A DNA stretch of 64,000 bases. It comes from Lepus europaeus. Lineage: Eukaryota; Chordata; Mammalia; Lagomorpha; Leporidae. Positions 11,890-22,847 of this stretch are shown in pieces. Location of the stretch: the NCBI RefSeq assembly GCF_033115175.1, contig NC_084830.1, positions 42,849,409 to 42,913,408 on the forward strand, given 5' to 3'. Position 1 is the stretch's first letter. Every line of letters starts with the position of its first letter. The notes under the pieces were generated by a model, which did not search any database, was not told the DNA's origin, and worked only from the letters and a program-made list of their open reading frames with translations. Made by a program: the position numbers and the translations under genes.

Positions 11890-12470
11890 TTGAAAGGCAG
11901 AGGTGAGAGGTTTTCTGATTTGGAAGGCTGCGTAGCTTTGACGTCTAAGAGCCCGAGACTTCCCGAGGGTAAGAGCTAGCTGCCTCTTTGACAGAGGAAA
12001 ACGATTCGAATACGGTTAAATAGCGAATGTGTGGTTTTCTGGTTTGACAGATGCTTTTCAAAAAAAAAAAAAAAAAAAAAAGAGCGCTTTAGAGATAAGT
12101 GTTCTTAACACTTGATCGGGAGCCGGGTATTTTTAAAAAGCCCGACTGAAACAGACTGGTTTGATCGGTCGGTGAACATTCCCTGATTGTACATGGATGC
12201 TGTTAAAGAGTTTCGAGTTTTTTGAAAAATCAAGTTTTGAGGCCATCTTCGGGGTAGTCAAAGATGAAAAGGATGACAACAGGGAAAGCTCGTTGGAGGC
12301 AGCTGCAAATGTGTAGATGAACAGAAAAATATAAGGTGTGTGTGTGTGTGTTGCCAGTAGCTTGTGGTTTTTAGGGGAGGGAGTATGACCGCCTGGTTTC
12401 TAACCATTTTGCCTCCTGGTTTCCCAAATTCGAGCATAGTGAGACACCTAGTGGTAAAATAGCAGAACGG
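11890..12470. other. Start of FBXO43 intron 1, unique
   Basis: No repeat beyond poly(A) at about 12060-12080 and a short (GT)n near 12336. No coding signal. Confidence 0.45.
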
Positions 12471-12692
12471 TTACATTTTATTTATTTGAGACAGCGTCAC
12501 TGGTTCACTCCCCGAATGCTGGTTAGCAGGCAGGGCCGGGTCAGGCCAAAACCAGGAGCCAGGAAATCCATCCAGGTCTCCCAGGAGCACTGGCCTCCTA
12601 GTCACACATTGTTAGGAAACGAATGAGGTACTCTGATAAGGGATACTGCTATCCCAAGAGGCATCTTAACCACTGCACCAGATCCCTGTCCT
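12471..12692 (-). mobile_element. C-SINE, old
   Basis: TTTATTTATTTGAGACAG start to CACTGCACCAGATCCC. Internally shortened. Confidence 0.75.
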
Positions 12693-12954
12693 TTTAAAAG
12701 CACTCCCTGACCTAATTTTACCAAACCGAGTACAAACTGTTTTTTAATACAATGATTCTCAGAGATGGGGAAATTAAGATGTCATTTGAAAACACAGTCT
12801 GTATTATTAATACTTGGAAAACAAAAAAGATTTTAAAATATGAACACATATTTTAAAATGTTTTGATCAAAGTTTGATCATTGTTTTGGCTCTTACACGT
12901 GTGCAGAAGTTAGCACAGATCTGAGGGCATGTACGTAGCTAAGGAACATGTGTG

Positions 12955-13263
12955 GTGGGCATTGGGGCTCAGGGGCTTAAGCCATTGCCCGGGACATCTG
13001 TGTCACTTTTCCGGAGTGCCTGTTTGACTCCTAGCTGTTCCAATCCAGATTCCTGCTAATCCACTTGAGGAAGCAGCAGGTGATGGTCCAAGTACTTAGG
13101 CTCTGCCACCCATGTAGGAGAACCAGGTTCCTGACTTGAGCCTGGTTTAGCCCCACTGTCGTAGGCATTTGGGGAGTAAACTAGCAGATGGAAGATCTCT
13201 GTACATCTCTCCCTCTCTCTCTGTCACTCTACCTTCTAAATAGAGAAATCCTTTTTTAAAAGG
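12955..13263 (+). mobile_element. C-SINE, old
   Basis: GGTGGGCATTGGGGC start, CTCTCTCTGTCACTCT segment. Confidence 0.8.
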
Positions 13264-13296
13264 AAGATGCGTGAGATGTATCTACAGGAGGTGTGG

Positions 13297-13628
13297 AAGG
13301 GGTAGGTGTTGTGGCCCAGCTGGTTAAGCTGCTGCCTTCAATGCCCACATGCCCTCCCAGAGTGCCAGTTCAAGTCCTAGCTGCTCTGCTTCTGATCACG
13401 CTGCCTGCTAATGCATCCTGGGAGGTAGCACATGATGGCCCAGTAATTGGGTTCCTGCATCTATGTGAGAGACTTGGGTGGGATTCCGGGTTCCTGGCTT
13501 TGCCCTGGCCCAACCCTGGCTGTTGTGGGCATTTGGAGAGTGAACAGTAGGTGGAAGATTCTCTGTGTGTGTGTGTGTTTCTGTGTTCACTCTGCCTTTT
13601 AAGTAGATGAAAAATAAATATTAAAAAA
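13297..13628 (+). mobile_element. C-SINE, old
   Basis: GGGGTAGGTGTTGTGG start. Tail AAAAATAAATATTAAAAA. Confidence 0.82.
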
Positions 13629-13680
13629 TTATTTTAAGGGGGTATATGATTCTGTTTTAATTATTTTAAAGATTTCTGTT

Positions 13681-14004
13681 TTTTTGTTTTTTTTTTTTTT
13701 TTTACAGGCAGAGTGGGTAGTGAGAGAGAGACAGAGAGAAAGGTCTTCCTTTTTGCTGTTGGTTCACCCTCCAATGGCACATCGCGCTGATCCGAAGCCA
13801 GGAGCCAGGTGCTTCTCCTGGTCTCCCATGCGGGTGCAGGGCCCAAGCACTTGGGCCATCCTCCACTGCACTCCCGGGCCATAGCAGAGAGCTGGCCTGG
13901 AAGAGGGGCAACCGGGATAGAATCCGGCGCCCCAACTGGGACTAGAACCCGGTGTGCCGGCACTGCAAGGCGGAGGATTAGCCTGTTAAGCCACTGCGCC
14001 GGCC
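13681..14004 (-). mobile_element. C-SINE, young, inserted in the tail of another SINE
   Basis: Ends CGCCGGCC. GATTTCTGT flanks it at 13671-13679 and 14005-14013, so it lies within the tail of the SINE that continues at 14005. Confidence 0.92.
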
Positions 14005-14309
14005 GATTTCTGTATTTTAAAAGAGATGTAGACAGAGAGAGGAAAAGAGTGAGAGATCTGCCATTGGCTCGTTCACTCCCTAGATGGCTGTAACAGCCAG
14101 CACTAAGCCAGGCCGAAGTCAGAAGCTTCAGATGGGTCTCCCACTTGGGTGGCAGGGTCTAAACACCTGAGTCATCTTCAGCTGCTTTCCTTGGGCCATT
14201 AGCAGGGAGCTGGATTGGAAGTGGAGCAGCTGGGACATGAGCCAGCACCCATACAGGATGCCAGCATCACAGGAAGCAGCTTTACCTGCTACACCACAGT
14301 GCCAGCCCC
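14005..14309 (-). mobile_element. C-SINE, older host of the preceding insertion
   Basis: Body to CACAGTGCCAGCCCC. Its poly(T) side was split by the 13681-14004 element and resumes before 13680. Confidence 0.85.
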
Positions 14310-14311
14310 TG

Positions 14312-14641
14312 CTTTAAATTTTTTAAATTAATTTTTTTTGTTTATTTGAAAGCCCCTGGCTTGAAAGGCAGGGACAGAGAGATCTTTCATTCACTTGCTC
14401 ACTCCGCAAATGCCTACAACAGCTGGGGCTGAGCCAAGCTGAAGCCAGGAGCCCAGAACTCAATCCCAGTTTCTGGCATGGATAGCAGAGACCCGAATAC
14501 TTGGGACATCGGCTGCTGCCACCCTGGGTGCATATTGGCAGGAAACTGGAGTCTGAGACAGAGCCAGTGCTGTAAGACAGGCGCTCTGAAATGGGATGCA
14601 GGCATCCCAAGTGGCGTCTTAACTGACGTGCCAAATGCCCA
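14312..14641 (-). mobile_element. C-SINE, old
   Basis: TTTGTTTATTTGAAAGCC to GTGCCAAATGCCCA. Confidence 0.8.
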
Positions 14642-14749
14642 CTCTGAGAGTTTCGTTTTAAAAGGTTAAATACTTGCCCCGGTAAAAATGATCTTCCAAT
14701 GATCATTATACCATAAAGAAATGTTTTGATCTGTTGGAAATTAGCATTT

Positions 14750-14978
14750 TTTTAAAAGATTTACTTTATTTATTTGAAAGCCAGAGTTACAGAGAGAGGG
14801 GAGAGACAGAGAGAGATCTTCCATCCACTGGTTCACTCCCCAAATGGCTGCAAAGGCCAGGGCTGGGCCAGACTGAAGTCAGGAGTCAGAAACTTCATCC
14901 AGGTCTCCTACATGGTGCAGGGGCCCAAGGACTTCAGCCGTCCTTCACCTTTACCCACTATGCCACAATGCCAGCCCC
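14750..14978 (-). mobile_element. C-SINE with internal deletion
   Basis: Both ends are present (GATTTACTTTATTTATTTG ... ATGCCAGCCCC). The segment before the head is missing. Confidence 0.8.
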
Positions 14979-15087
14979 AGCTATTTGATTTTGTAGCAAG
15001 CCCATTCTCTTACATATTTAACTGTTGTATATTAGGCATAAATAAACTACTATACCATTATAGTTCACTAAAATAAATTTTCTTAAT

Positions 15088-15412
15088 ATCTTTATTTTTT
15101 TTTTAATTTTTATTTTTATTTGAAAGGCAGAGAGAAGTAGAGGAAGGAGAGAGATCTTCCATCTGCAAGTTTACTCCCCAAATGACTACAACAGCCAGGG
15201 CTGGGACAGGCTGAAGCCAGGAGCCTGGAACTCCATCGGGGTCTCCCACATGGGTGGCAGGGACCCAAGGACTTGAGCTGTCTCCTGCTCTCTCCCAGGA
15301 TGCACATTAGCAGGAAGCTGGATTGAAAGTCGAGCAGTCAGGACTCGAATCAGGCATTCCAATGTGGGACACGGGTGTCCCAAGCAGCTATTTCACTGCT
15401 GCACCAAACACC
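15088..15412 (-). mobile_element. C-SINE, old
   Basis: TTTTTATTTGAAAGGCAG to CACCAAACACCCC. Confidence 0.82.
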
Positions 15413-15598
15413 CCGTCACTGTCCCCGCCCCAAATCTTTTAATAGAGGGAAAAATCATGCCTTTGGCCTGCAGAAAACTGAAGGAATGATAATTTTCTTC
15501 ATATCTTTTTCATAATCTGGAGAGGTATCAAAAACTGTAATACATTTATCTTTGCTTTAAGATTTAATTGAAATTTATTTTTCTAGAAAAGATTTATT

Positions 15599-15939
15599 TA
15601 TTTATTTATTTTTAATTTTTTGACAGGCAGAGTGGATAGTGAGAGAGAGAGAGACAGAGAGAAAGGTCTTCCTTTTTGCCGTTGGAAACCCTCCAATGGC
15701 CGCTGCGGCCAGCGCATCACGCTGATCCAAAGCCAGGAGCCAGGTGCTTTTCCTGGTCTCCCATGCGGGTGCAGGGCCCAAGCACTTGGGCCATCCTCGA
15801 CTGCCTTCCCGGGCCATAGCAGAGAGCTGGCCTGGAAGAGGGGCAACCGGGATAGAATCCGGCACCCCAACCGGGACTAGAACCCGGTGTGCCGGCGCCG
15901 CAAGGTGGAGGATTAGCCTGTTAAGCCACGGCGCTGGCC
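15599..15939 (-). mobile_element. C-SINE, young, inserted in the tail of another SINE
   Basis: GAAAAGATTTATT is duplicated at 15586 and 15940. The right copy continues directly as the next SINE tail. Confidence 0.92.
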
Positions 15940-16264
15940 GAAAAGATTTATTTTATTTATTTGAAAGACAGAGTTACAGGAGAGGTAGAGACAGATAAAG
16001 AGGTTTTCTACCTGCTTGTTCACTCCCCAGATAGCCGCAATGGCTGGAGCTGTGTCGATCTGAAGCCAGGAGCCAGGAGCTTCCTCCGGGTCTCCCACAT
16101 GGGTGCAGGGTCCCAAGGACTTGGGCTATTCTCCACTGCTTTCCCAGGCACATCATTAGGGAGCTGGATCTGAAGTGGAGCAGCCTGGACTCAAACCAGC
16201 TCCCATATGGGATGCCGGCACTGCAGGCTGGGGCTTTGACCTGCTGTACCACAGTGCTGGCCCC
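15940..16264 (-). mobile_element. C-SINE, older host
   Basis: AAAGATTTATTTTATTTATTTG to CAGTGCTGGCCCC. Confidence 0.88.
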
Positions 16265-16352
16265 GCAAATAAAGAAGGAATATGAATATACTGTTGAAAA
16301 AGTTAAGGAGTAAAATATTGCCTAGTGTTAATCTTTATCCATATAATTACTG

Positions 16353-16354
<2 letters not shown>

Positions 16355-16393
<39 letters not shown>

Positions 16394-16708
16394 TGACAGG
16401 CAGAGTGGACAATGAGAGAGAGACAGAGAGAAAGGTCTTTCTTTTTTTCCATTGGTTCACCCTCCAATGGCCGCTGTGGCCTGCGAGCTGAGGCCGGCGC
16501 ACCAGGAGCCAGGTGTTTCTCCTGGTCTCCCATGCGGGTGTAGGGCCCAAGGACTTGGACCATCCTCCACTGCCTTCCCGGGCCACAGCAGTGAGCTGGC
16601 CTGGAAGAGGGGCAACCAGGACAGAATCTAGTGCCCTGACCAGGACTAGAACCCGGTGTGCCGGCGCCACAAGGCAGAGGATTAGCCTATTGAACCGCGG
16701 CGCCAGCC
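16355..16708 (-). mobile_element. C-SINE, young, long poly(T)
   Basis: About 33 T then TTTTTGACAGGCAGAGTGG. Ends GGCGCCAGCC. Confidence 0.92.
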
Positions 16709-17258
16709 AAGTATTCTTTAAGTAATTGATTTGAATTCATTATTTGCAACTTGAAGTGTGTTATAAACAGTGGTTACCCTGACAAATAGTTGTCTATTTG
16801 CTAATTCAAGTCTGAAACCGGAGCTTAGGTCTCAAAAACCATGTAGAAGGCATGAGTAAGTGTGGCGTGCCAAGTTTGAAGCAGCCCCCTATCTGTGGTG
16901 CAGTGATTCATGTTGACTAGCTAAAGAAGAATGTTCATAATTTAGCAGTGAGATAAATAGTCTTTTTTTTTTTTTTTTGAGAGGCAAAAGAGGGACAGAT
17001 AGAGTGCCCATCCATTGGTTCACTCCCCAAAATGCCTGCAAGAGCTAGAGGTGGGCCAGGTGAATCTCCAAGCTGAGAGCCCCATCCAGGTCTCCCACAC
17101 AGGTGGCAGGAACCCAATTACCTGAGCCTTCACTGCTGCCTCCCAGGGTCCAGCAGGAAGCTGGAGTCAGGGGTCAGAGGCAGGCATCCAGCCCAGGTAT
17201 TGTGACATGGATGTGGCAGTCTTTTTTTTTTTTTCTTTTTTCCCCCACAATCAGATAG

Positions 17259-17335
17259 AATTTATCCAGAGAAAAAAATCTTGTAGAGATTGACCAACTG
17301 CCATCATGCTCACAGAGTGAACAGGTGTCAGAGGC
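17259..17335 (-). repeat. 3' terminal R-like block of the fossil retroviral copy
   Basis: Homologous to 21145-21220. It is followed on the plus side by U3-like sequence (to roughly 17700) and on the other side, after about 17 nt, by the poly(A) tail. Confidence 0.65.
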
Positions 17336-20129
17336 CTTGACCCCAGCAGGCTGGGCCCTTTAAAAGGCTATGGGGTTAGAGTTGGTGGGGGACAGTGGGC
17401 AGCTATGAGCTTCTCCATACTGGTCTTAAGTTTTGTCCCACTGACTTCTAAACCTGGGGAGGAATGCAGGGGGTGAGATTGAACTGGTCTCTTGAGAGAA
17501 GGCAGGGGTAACAAGAACCCAGAATGGCTGAGGCTTATGTCCTTGTTCCATCAATTTTGACTCTTAGTATAGATAAGGAGATGAGGCACCATTTTCTTTC
17601 TGGCTGCTTCCTGCTGATATGGGTTGTTGATGCAGGACTGGGTATCTGTACTCCAGATCAGATTGATTGAAGAGCAGTCTTGTGTTGTTCCTGTGTGATG
17701 GCTTGGGATATAGCAGTCACTCCTTCCTGCAGGAACCTCTGGACTTAGTTAATTATAGGTGGTGGAAACAGGAGCACTATGATCATGAAGACAAAAGGGG
17801 ATATCAGAGATTGTCCATGGTGGAAAAGATGGATGAAATGAGGACAAAGGGGAAAATAGGAAAGCAGGAGTCCTGCCCGACAGTTAGTGGGAAGACAGGT
17901 GTATGCCTGGTTGCCACAGGGACAGAACACTCCCATTTTGTTTCCAAAACTAAAGACAGAGTCATTAGAGAATCTAAGAAAGGTGCTGTCCAAACCAGGA
18001 GGGAGTTTTCCCATTGAGAGGTAAACAGAAACTGACAGGAGGGGCTTGGTAATAATCAGGTGGGTGTTAAGGCCTGGCCAGGTATATATGAGGTCCAGAC
18101 CCCTCTCTTCACTGGAAGAGACATCATAAGGGAGGTGTGAACCTCCTTAGGGAAGGCACCCTGTTGACTTCCATTACCTAGCTGGCCTGGGAGGAGAGCT
18201 GGCCTGCATAGGCAGTTAGTATTGAATAGGTGGCATCTTTAAAAGAAAGTTTACAGCTCTGCCTTGATTGTTACTGGCCCTAGGCTGTCCTCCTGATGGT
18301 GGTGGTTACTTTGGAAGCTGGCAGAATGAAGTGCTTTTTCAGCTTGGGGCCAACAGGGTCTGTGGTTCTGACCCTTCAACCCCCAGGGCAGTTCTGTTTC
18401 TTGTGACCTGGCTCTTGGCAGAACTGACAGAGTCGACAGCTTCTTGCCCAGTTCCCTGGCTCCTCATATCGAAAACAGGTGCCATTTGGGGGTGGACTGG
18501 CCTTGTGGGTCTTCTTGATGACATATCATTGTGTAAAGCAGCCATTAATTGGCCTGCCACCTATCCCTACATTGCTCCTGCTGCCTCGCTCCTCTTCCTC
18601 CTGGTCTCTGTTAAAGTAGAACACAGAGGAAGCCTTCAGGAATGTCAGCCAAGGGGCACTCAATTCTGTCCCTAATCTTGGTGGCCTGAGCTAGGAATTT
18701 GTGGTCACAGGCATGACAATATTCTTCCTGTGAAACAAGACAATGCCCATGAGGAAAGCTATGTCCTTTTATGTAAGACAAAACATTAAGACCACCTTAT
18801 CCAAAGTGTCTTGTATGAGGTCTAAAGATCAAACATCCTGATGGAGAGTCCTACAGAACAGAATGAGTTTTCCATCTTGAAGAGAATAGAGAAATGAGGG
18901 GACAAGTCAGGCTTCCCAGCTTGCTTAATATCAAGTGAAAACTTAGTAGCAATTTTAACTGTCAAATAACCTACGAAACATTTACCAAAAGGTCCAATGC
19001 CTTCTATGTTTTTAAGAGTACATGTAGTTGGAAATATTTCTTGATTATCTAACACAAGTGTAAGCCAATTAAAACAGAGCTCTTACTAAATTTTCCCATG
19101 TACACAGACAGTGTGTACACATGTATAATACATTACAGGAGAGAGCAACAAAACAGTCTCAGTGATTAGCAAAGAGATTTTGGCTGCCACTACATAAGGC
19201 AGGGGGCAAGATAGAAGAAGGCGAAGCATGGAACATTCTTTGGAGTGAAGTTGCTCAGGACTTACCACTATTCTGGGGTTTTTCTTCGCTAGCCCCGCCA
19301 AATATATTACTGGAGACGGCTGGAATGGATGTTTCATCTTCATGCGAGCTGTGGCTCCATTATGTTAGGTTTTAGGAGTTTAGTGTTTGTGGAATTAGAG
19401 GAGGTGGCTGGTTAAAGAAGACTTTATTTTAGGGAAGACAGAATGGGGGTTAGGGGAGAGAGGGCGGAGCTGGGGTGGGGATGTCGAAGTCAGGCTTCAT
19501 TGCGTTTGAACAGCAGGCGGAGTCTTTCTGGCTGCTTGTTGGGGAGCTGCAGAGCACCGCATGGACCCTGATAAGGTGGGCCCCAGGGAGATGTGAGAAA
19601 GGCTCCTGGGGGGAGGGCTTTCAGAGCAATAAACATTCTGTTGCTTTTACACTATATTTCGGTGCCCAAGAGGAGAGAGTGGCGGGGGGCTGGGGGGTCA
19701 GGAAGAGGAGAGAGGCAGTTTCGGCTGCCAGTGAGGAGGAGTGGGGGAGCCAGACAGGCTCTGCTCCTGAGGCGGCAGCACCCCTGAGGGAAGAGCAAGA
19801 GTGGAAGATGAGACAGTCAAGGGTTCGAGAGGAGGCTCCAAGTCTATCTCCTGCTCAAGGGCTTGGAATGAGGAAAGTCAACCTCAGAGGAGGACAAGGG
19901 CTGGGATGTGGGGGACCTCTGATAATTTGCTGCTTTTCTGTGTAGAGTTATTAAAATCGTAAGAGAAGTTTGAGATGAAAATGCCAAATTAGTATCATTG
20001 TCCAATTTATATCAAGGCCAAATTTTAGTGCGGAGATGGATTCATCACCTCCACTTTATCTCCCCCTTCAGGCCCAGCTTGCTGAGTCTTTTAAGAGGCA
20101 GGCCAGAGGGGAGTCAAAATTTGGAACTC

Positions 20130-20490
20130 GGGCCGGCGCCGCGGCTCACTAGGCTAATCCTCCACCTGCAGCGCCGGCACACCGGGTTCTAGTCCCAGTC
20201 GGGGCGCCGGATTCTGTCCCGGTTGCCCCTCTTCCAGGCCAGCTCTCTGCTGTGGCCAGGGAGTGCAGTGGAGGATGGATCAAGTCCTTGGGCCCTGCAC
20301 CCGCATGGGAGACCAGGAGAAGCACCTGGCTCCTGGCTTCGGATCAGTGCAATGCGCCGGCCGCAGCGCGCCGGCTGCAGCGGCCATTGGAGGGTGAACC
20401 AACGGCAAAGGAAGACCTTTCTCTCTGTCTCTCTCTCTCTACTGTCCACTCTGCCTATCAAAAAAATAAAATAAAATAAAAGTAAAAAAG
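20130..20490 (+). mobile_element. C-SINE, young, inside the retroviral fossil
   Basis: GGGCCGGCGCCGCGGC start, (AAAAT)n tail, TTGGAACTC duplicated at 20121 and 20491. Confidence 0.94.
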
Positions 20491-21144
20491 TTGGAACTCA
20501 TAGATTAAGCAAAATAGGGTCTGAAGGAAGAGGGTCCTTTTACAGGGCGTTCCCCGAGAGAGAATCACCCCAACAGAGAACCCAAGTTCTGAGTCCTCTA
20601 AGAGGAGTGAGAAGGAATCCCCACAGTTAGACCAGCGTCCCAGTTCTAAGCTGTGATGGATGAGCATTTCCCCAGGTCAAGGGAAACCCCAGGCCCTAGG
20701 AGGGGGGATGAACCGGTCATGAGCATTGTCCCAGTGCACTTGAGGTGACGGAGACCTCTCTTACCAATCCAGTGGGTTGAGAATTGGGTCCGACGTGGGC
20801 ATGGAGCGATGAGATCTGGAAAAGGCTCTGGCTGTGGATTTGTTGGGAAATGAGAAATGCAAGTGGGAGTGAGAACATGTTCTGGAGAGGTGTCTCAGCC
20901 ATCTGGGTCAGAAGGGAAAACCAAGGTTGTAGGAAAGAGAAGGCGAGGGACGCGCAGAGAGGGTCAAAAGGGGAAGGAGTTCAGAAAGGGGGAAAAGTTC
21001 GGAGGAAGGGTGTGTGTGGGGGGCCACAGCTCTTACCCAGAGACCAGGTCCTCTGCTCCCCTCCTCGCACAGGGCACCACAATGTAAGGAAAAAAGGGGG
21101 CACAGATCAGGGAGGAGACAGGGTGTGAACTCGCAGCCAGACCG

Positions 21145-21220
21145 AATTTAGTCAGGGAAAATAAACCCACAGAGGTTGACAGCGGCCGTCAGGCTCATAG
21201 ACTGAACACGGGGCAGAGGC
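21145..21220 (-). repeat. 5' terminal R-like block of the fossil retroviral copy
   Basis: Homologous to 17259-17335 in the same orientation, and it stops at the insertion edge, as R does at the 5' end of a retroviral RNA. Confidence 0.65.
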
Positions 21221-21429
21221 AGCAGTCTTAACCACTAAGGCGAATGCCCACCTTCAGAGAGTCCTTTTGAAAAGTGTTCAGCCTGGGAATTCAGACCTTT
21301 TGAATGGGGACTGGATTTCTGCGGCAGACCTAATACGTGTGCATGAATACACACATGCTGATTGCCGGTAGAGCTAGTGGGAGCAACCATTATTTGACAC
21401 ATTTTCCAAAGCTGTGTTTAAGAACTAGC

Positions 21430-21715
21430 TTTTTATTTATTTATTTGAAAGACAGAGTTACAGAGAGAGAAGGCAAGACAGATCTTCCATTTGCTGGTTC
21501 ACTCCCCAGATGGCCACAATGGCCAGGGCTGGCCCAGGTGCTTCATCTGGGTCTCCCACATGGGTGCAGGGTCCTTGGGCCATCTGCTACTGCTTTCCCA
21601 GACACATTAGCAGGGAGCTGGATGTGAAGTGGAGCAGCTGGGACTTGAACCTGCACCCATATGGGATGCCAGTGTCATAGGCAGAAGTTTAACATGGTAT
21701 ACTACAGTGCTGGCC
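21430..21715 (-). mobile_element. C-SINE
   Basis: TTTTATTTATTTATTTGAAAG to ACAGTGCTGGCC. Confidence 0.88.
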
Positions 21716-21978
21716 TCAGCATACAGTGATTTTAAAGTATATTTATCTATATCGCTGAACTTTGAAAGGATATCCAACTGACTAATACAGGCCAGACCAA
21801 ATAAGCTAGAGCATTAGAACTGAATTATTTGCTTTAGTACTGTTAAAATCAGGAGATAATAAAATATTTTTAAAATTAAGTTGCTAGGTTTTTTTCTTTC
21901 TAGCAGTAATTGAAGAAAATGCTTGTGCATACTACTTAGATTATGGTTCAGTAAATTTTGTTTTCATTTTTAAAATTA

Positions 21979-22018
21979 TTTATTTATTTATTTATTTTTG
22001 ACAGGCAGAGTGGACAGT

Positions 22019-22054
<36 letters not shown>

Positions 22055-22340
22055 TCTTCCTTTTGCCGTTGGTTCACCCTCCAATGGCCGCCGCAGCTGG
22101 CGCGCTGCGGCCGGCGCACCGTGCTGATCCGATGGCAGGAGCCAGGTGCTTCTCCTGGTCTCCCATGGGGTGCAGGGCCCAAGCACTTGGGCCATCCTCC
22201 ACTGCACTCCCTGGCCACAGCAGAGAGCTGGCCTGGAAGAGGGGCAACCGGGACAGAATCCGGTGCCCTGACCGGGACTAGAACCCGGTGTGCCAGCGCC
22301 ACAAGGCGGAGGATTAGCCTATTGAACCACGGTGCCGGCC
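21979..22340 (-). mobile_element. C-SINE, very young
   Basis: A perfect 20-bp target duplication lies immediately outside both ends (left copy ending 21978, right copy 22341-22360). Long (GA)n. Confidence 0.95.
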
Positions 22341-22361
22341 TTGTTTTCATTTTTAAAATTT

Positions 22362-22648
22362 TTTAATGTATTTATTTATTTGGAAGAGTTACAGAGAAAG
22401 GTAGAGGCAGAGAGAGAGAGAGGTCTTATATCTACTGGTTGATTCGAAGCCAGGAGCCAAGAGCTTCTTCCAGGTCTCTCACATGGGTACAGGGGCCCAA
22501 GGAGTTGGGCCATCTTCCACTGCTTTCCCAAGCACATTAGCAGGTAGCTGAATCAGAAGTGGAGCAGCTGGGACTCAAACTGGCACCCATATGGGATGCC
22601 AGTGCTGCAGGCCAGGGCTTTAACCCGCTGCATCACAGCACCAGCCCC
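22362..22648 (-). mobile_element. C-SINE just before the FBXO43 coding exon
   Basis: TTAATGTATTTATTTATTTG to CAGCACCAGCCCC, about 200 bp upstream of the exon acceptor. Confidence 0.88.
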
Positions 22649-22847
22649 AGTGAATATTTTGTTATGTTGAAATATTTTACATAACATATACATCAGTGTA
22701 TTGTAGAGTAGATTTTTTTTTTAAAGTAAACTAAAAAGTTGTCATGCAAGTTTCCAATATTACCTGTACTCAAAATCAGTAATATATTTTGGGGCAAGCT
22801 TCCTGGCTGTTTTTCAAAGGAAGACTAGATTTGTTTTCATTTTGCAG

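Larger units (their letters stand above)
11040..11890. promoter_or_regulatory. FBXO43: FBXO43 CpG island and promoter
   Basis: Very GC- and CpG-rich, unlike its surroundings, and the only such island upstream of the FBXO43 coding exon. It contains a three-copy GC-box repeat (11127-11197), a CDE/CHR-like pair (11235-11249) and several plausible 5' splice sites. I place the FBXO43 start here by position and composition. Confidence 0.75.
17224..21221 (-). mobile_element. Fossil class I-like endogenous retroviral sequence, inserted as a processed copy
   Basis: A minus-strand element interrupting an older C-SINE. Its ends carry a related terminal block (R-like): 21145-21220 at the 5' end and 17259-17335 at the 3' end. 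The 3' end runs into a poly(A) tail (T run at 17224-17241). Next to the 5' block is a U5-like stretch (about 21083-21144) and a primer-binding-site-like stretch at 21062-21079 that matches the tRNA-Ile type at 14 of 18 positions. A gag nucleocapsid-type CCHC knuckle lies at 18388-18429. I recognise no pol or env. An 8-bp target duplication GCAGTCTT flanks it. It is broken, and the roughly one-quarter difference between its terminal blocks suggests an age of tens of millions of years. A younger SINE sits inside (20130-20490). Confidence 0.7.
16963..21255 (-). mobile_element. Old C-SINE split by the retroviral insertion
   Basis: The body is at 16963-17223 (ending ...GATGTGGCAGTCTT). The missing end, AACCACTAAGGC..., resumes at 21230 after the duplicated target. 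The two pieces join as one SINE. Confidence 0.75.

Noticed and set aside
19475-19945. 156-codon frame on the plus strand
   Set aside because: Lies antisense within the retroviral fossil. No gene evidence.
20130-20200. tRNA gene in C-SINE heads
   Set aside because: The heads derive from a tRNA, but each is part of a SINE with CT tract and A tail, so they are not free tRNA genes.
17224-21221. Ordinary provirus with two full LTRs
   Set aside because: Terminal similarity spans only about 76 bp, one end is poly(A), and the target duplication is 8 bp at a LINE-1-type site. A processed copy fits better.
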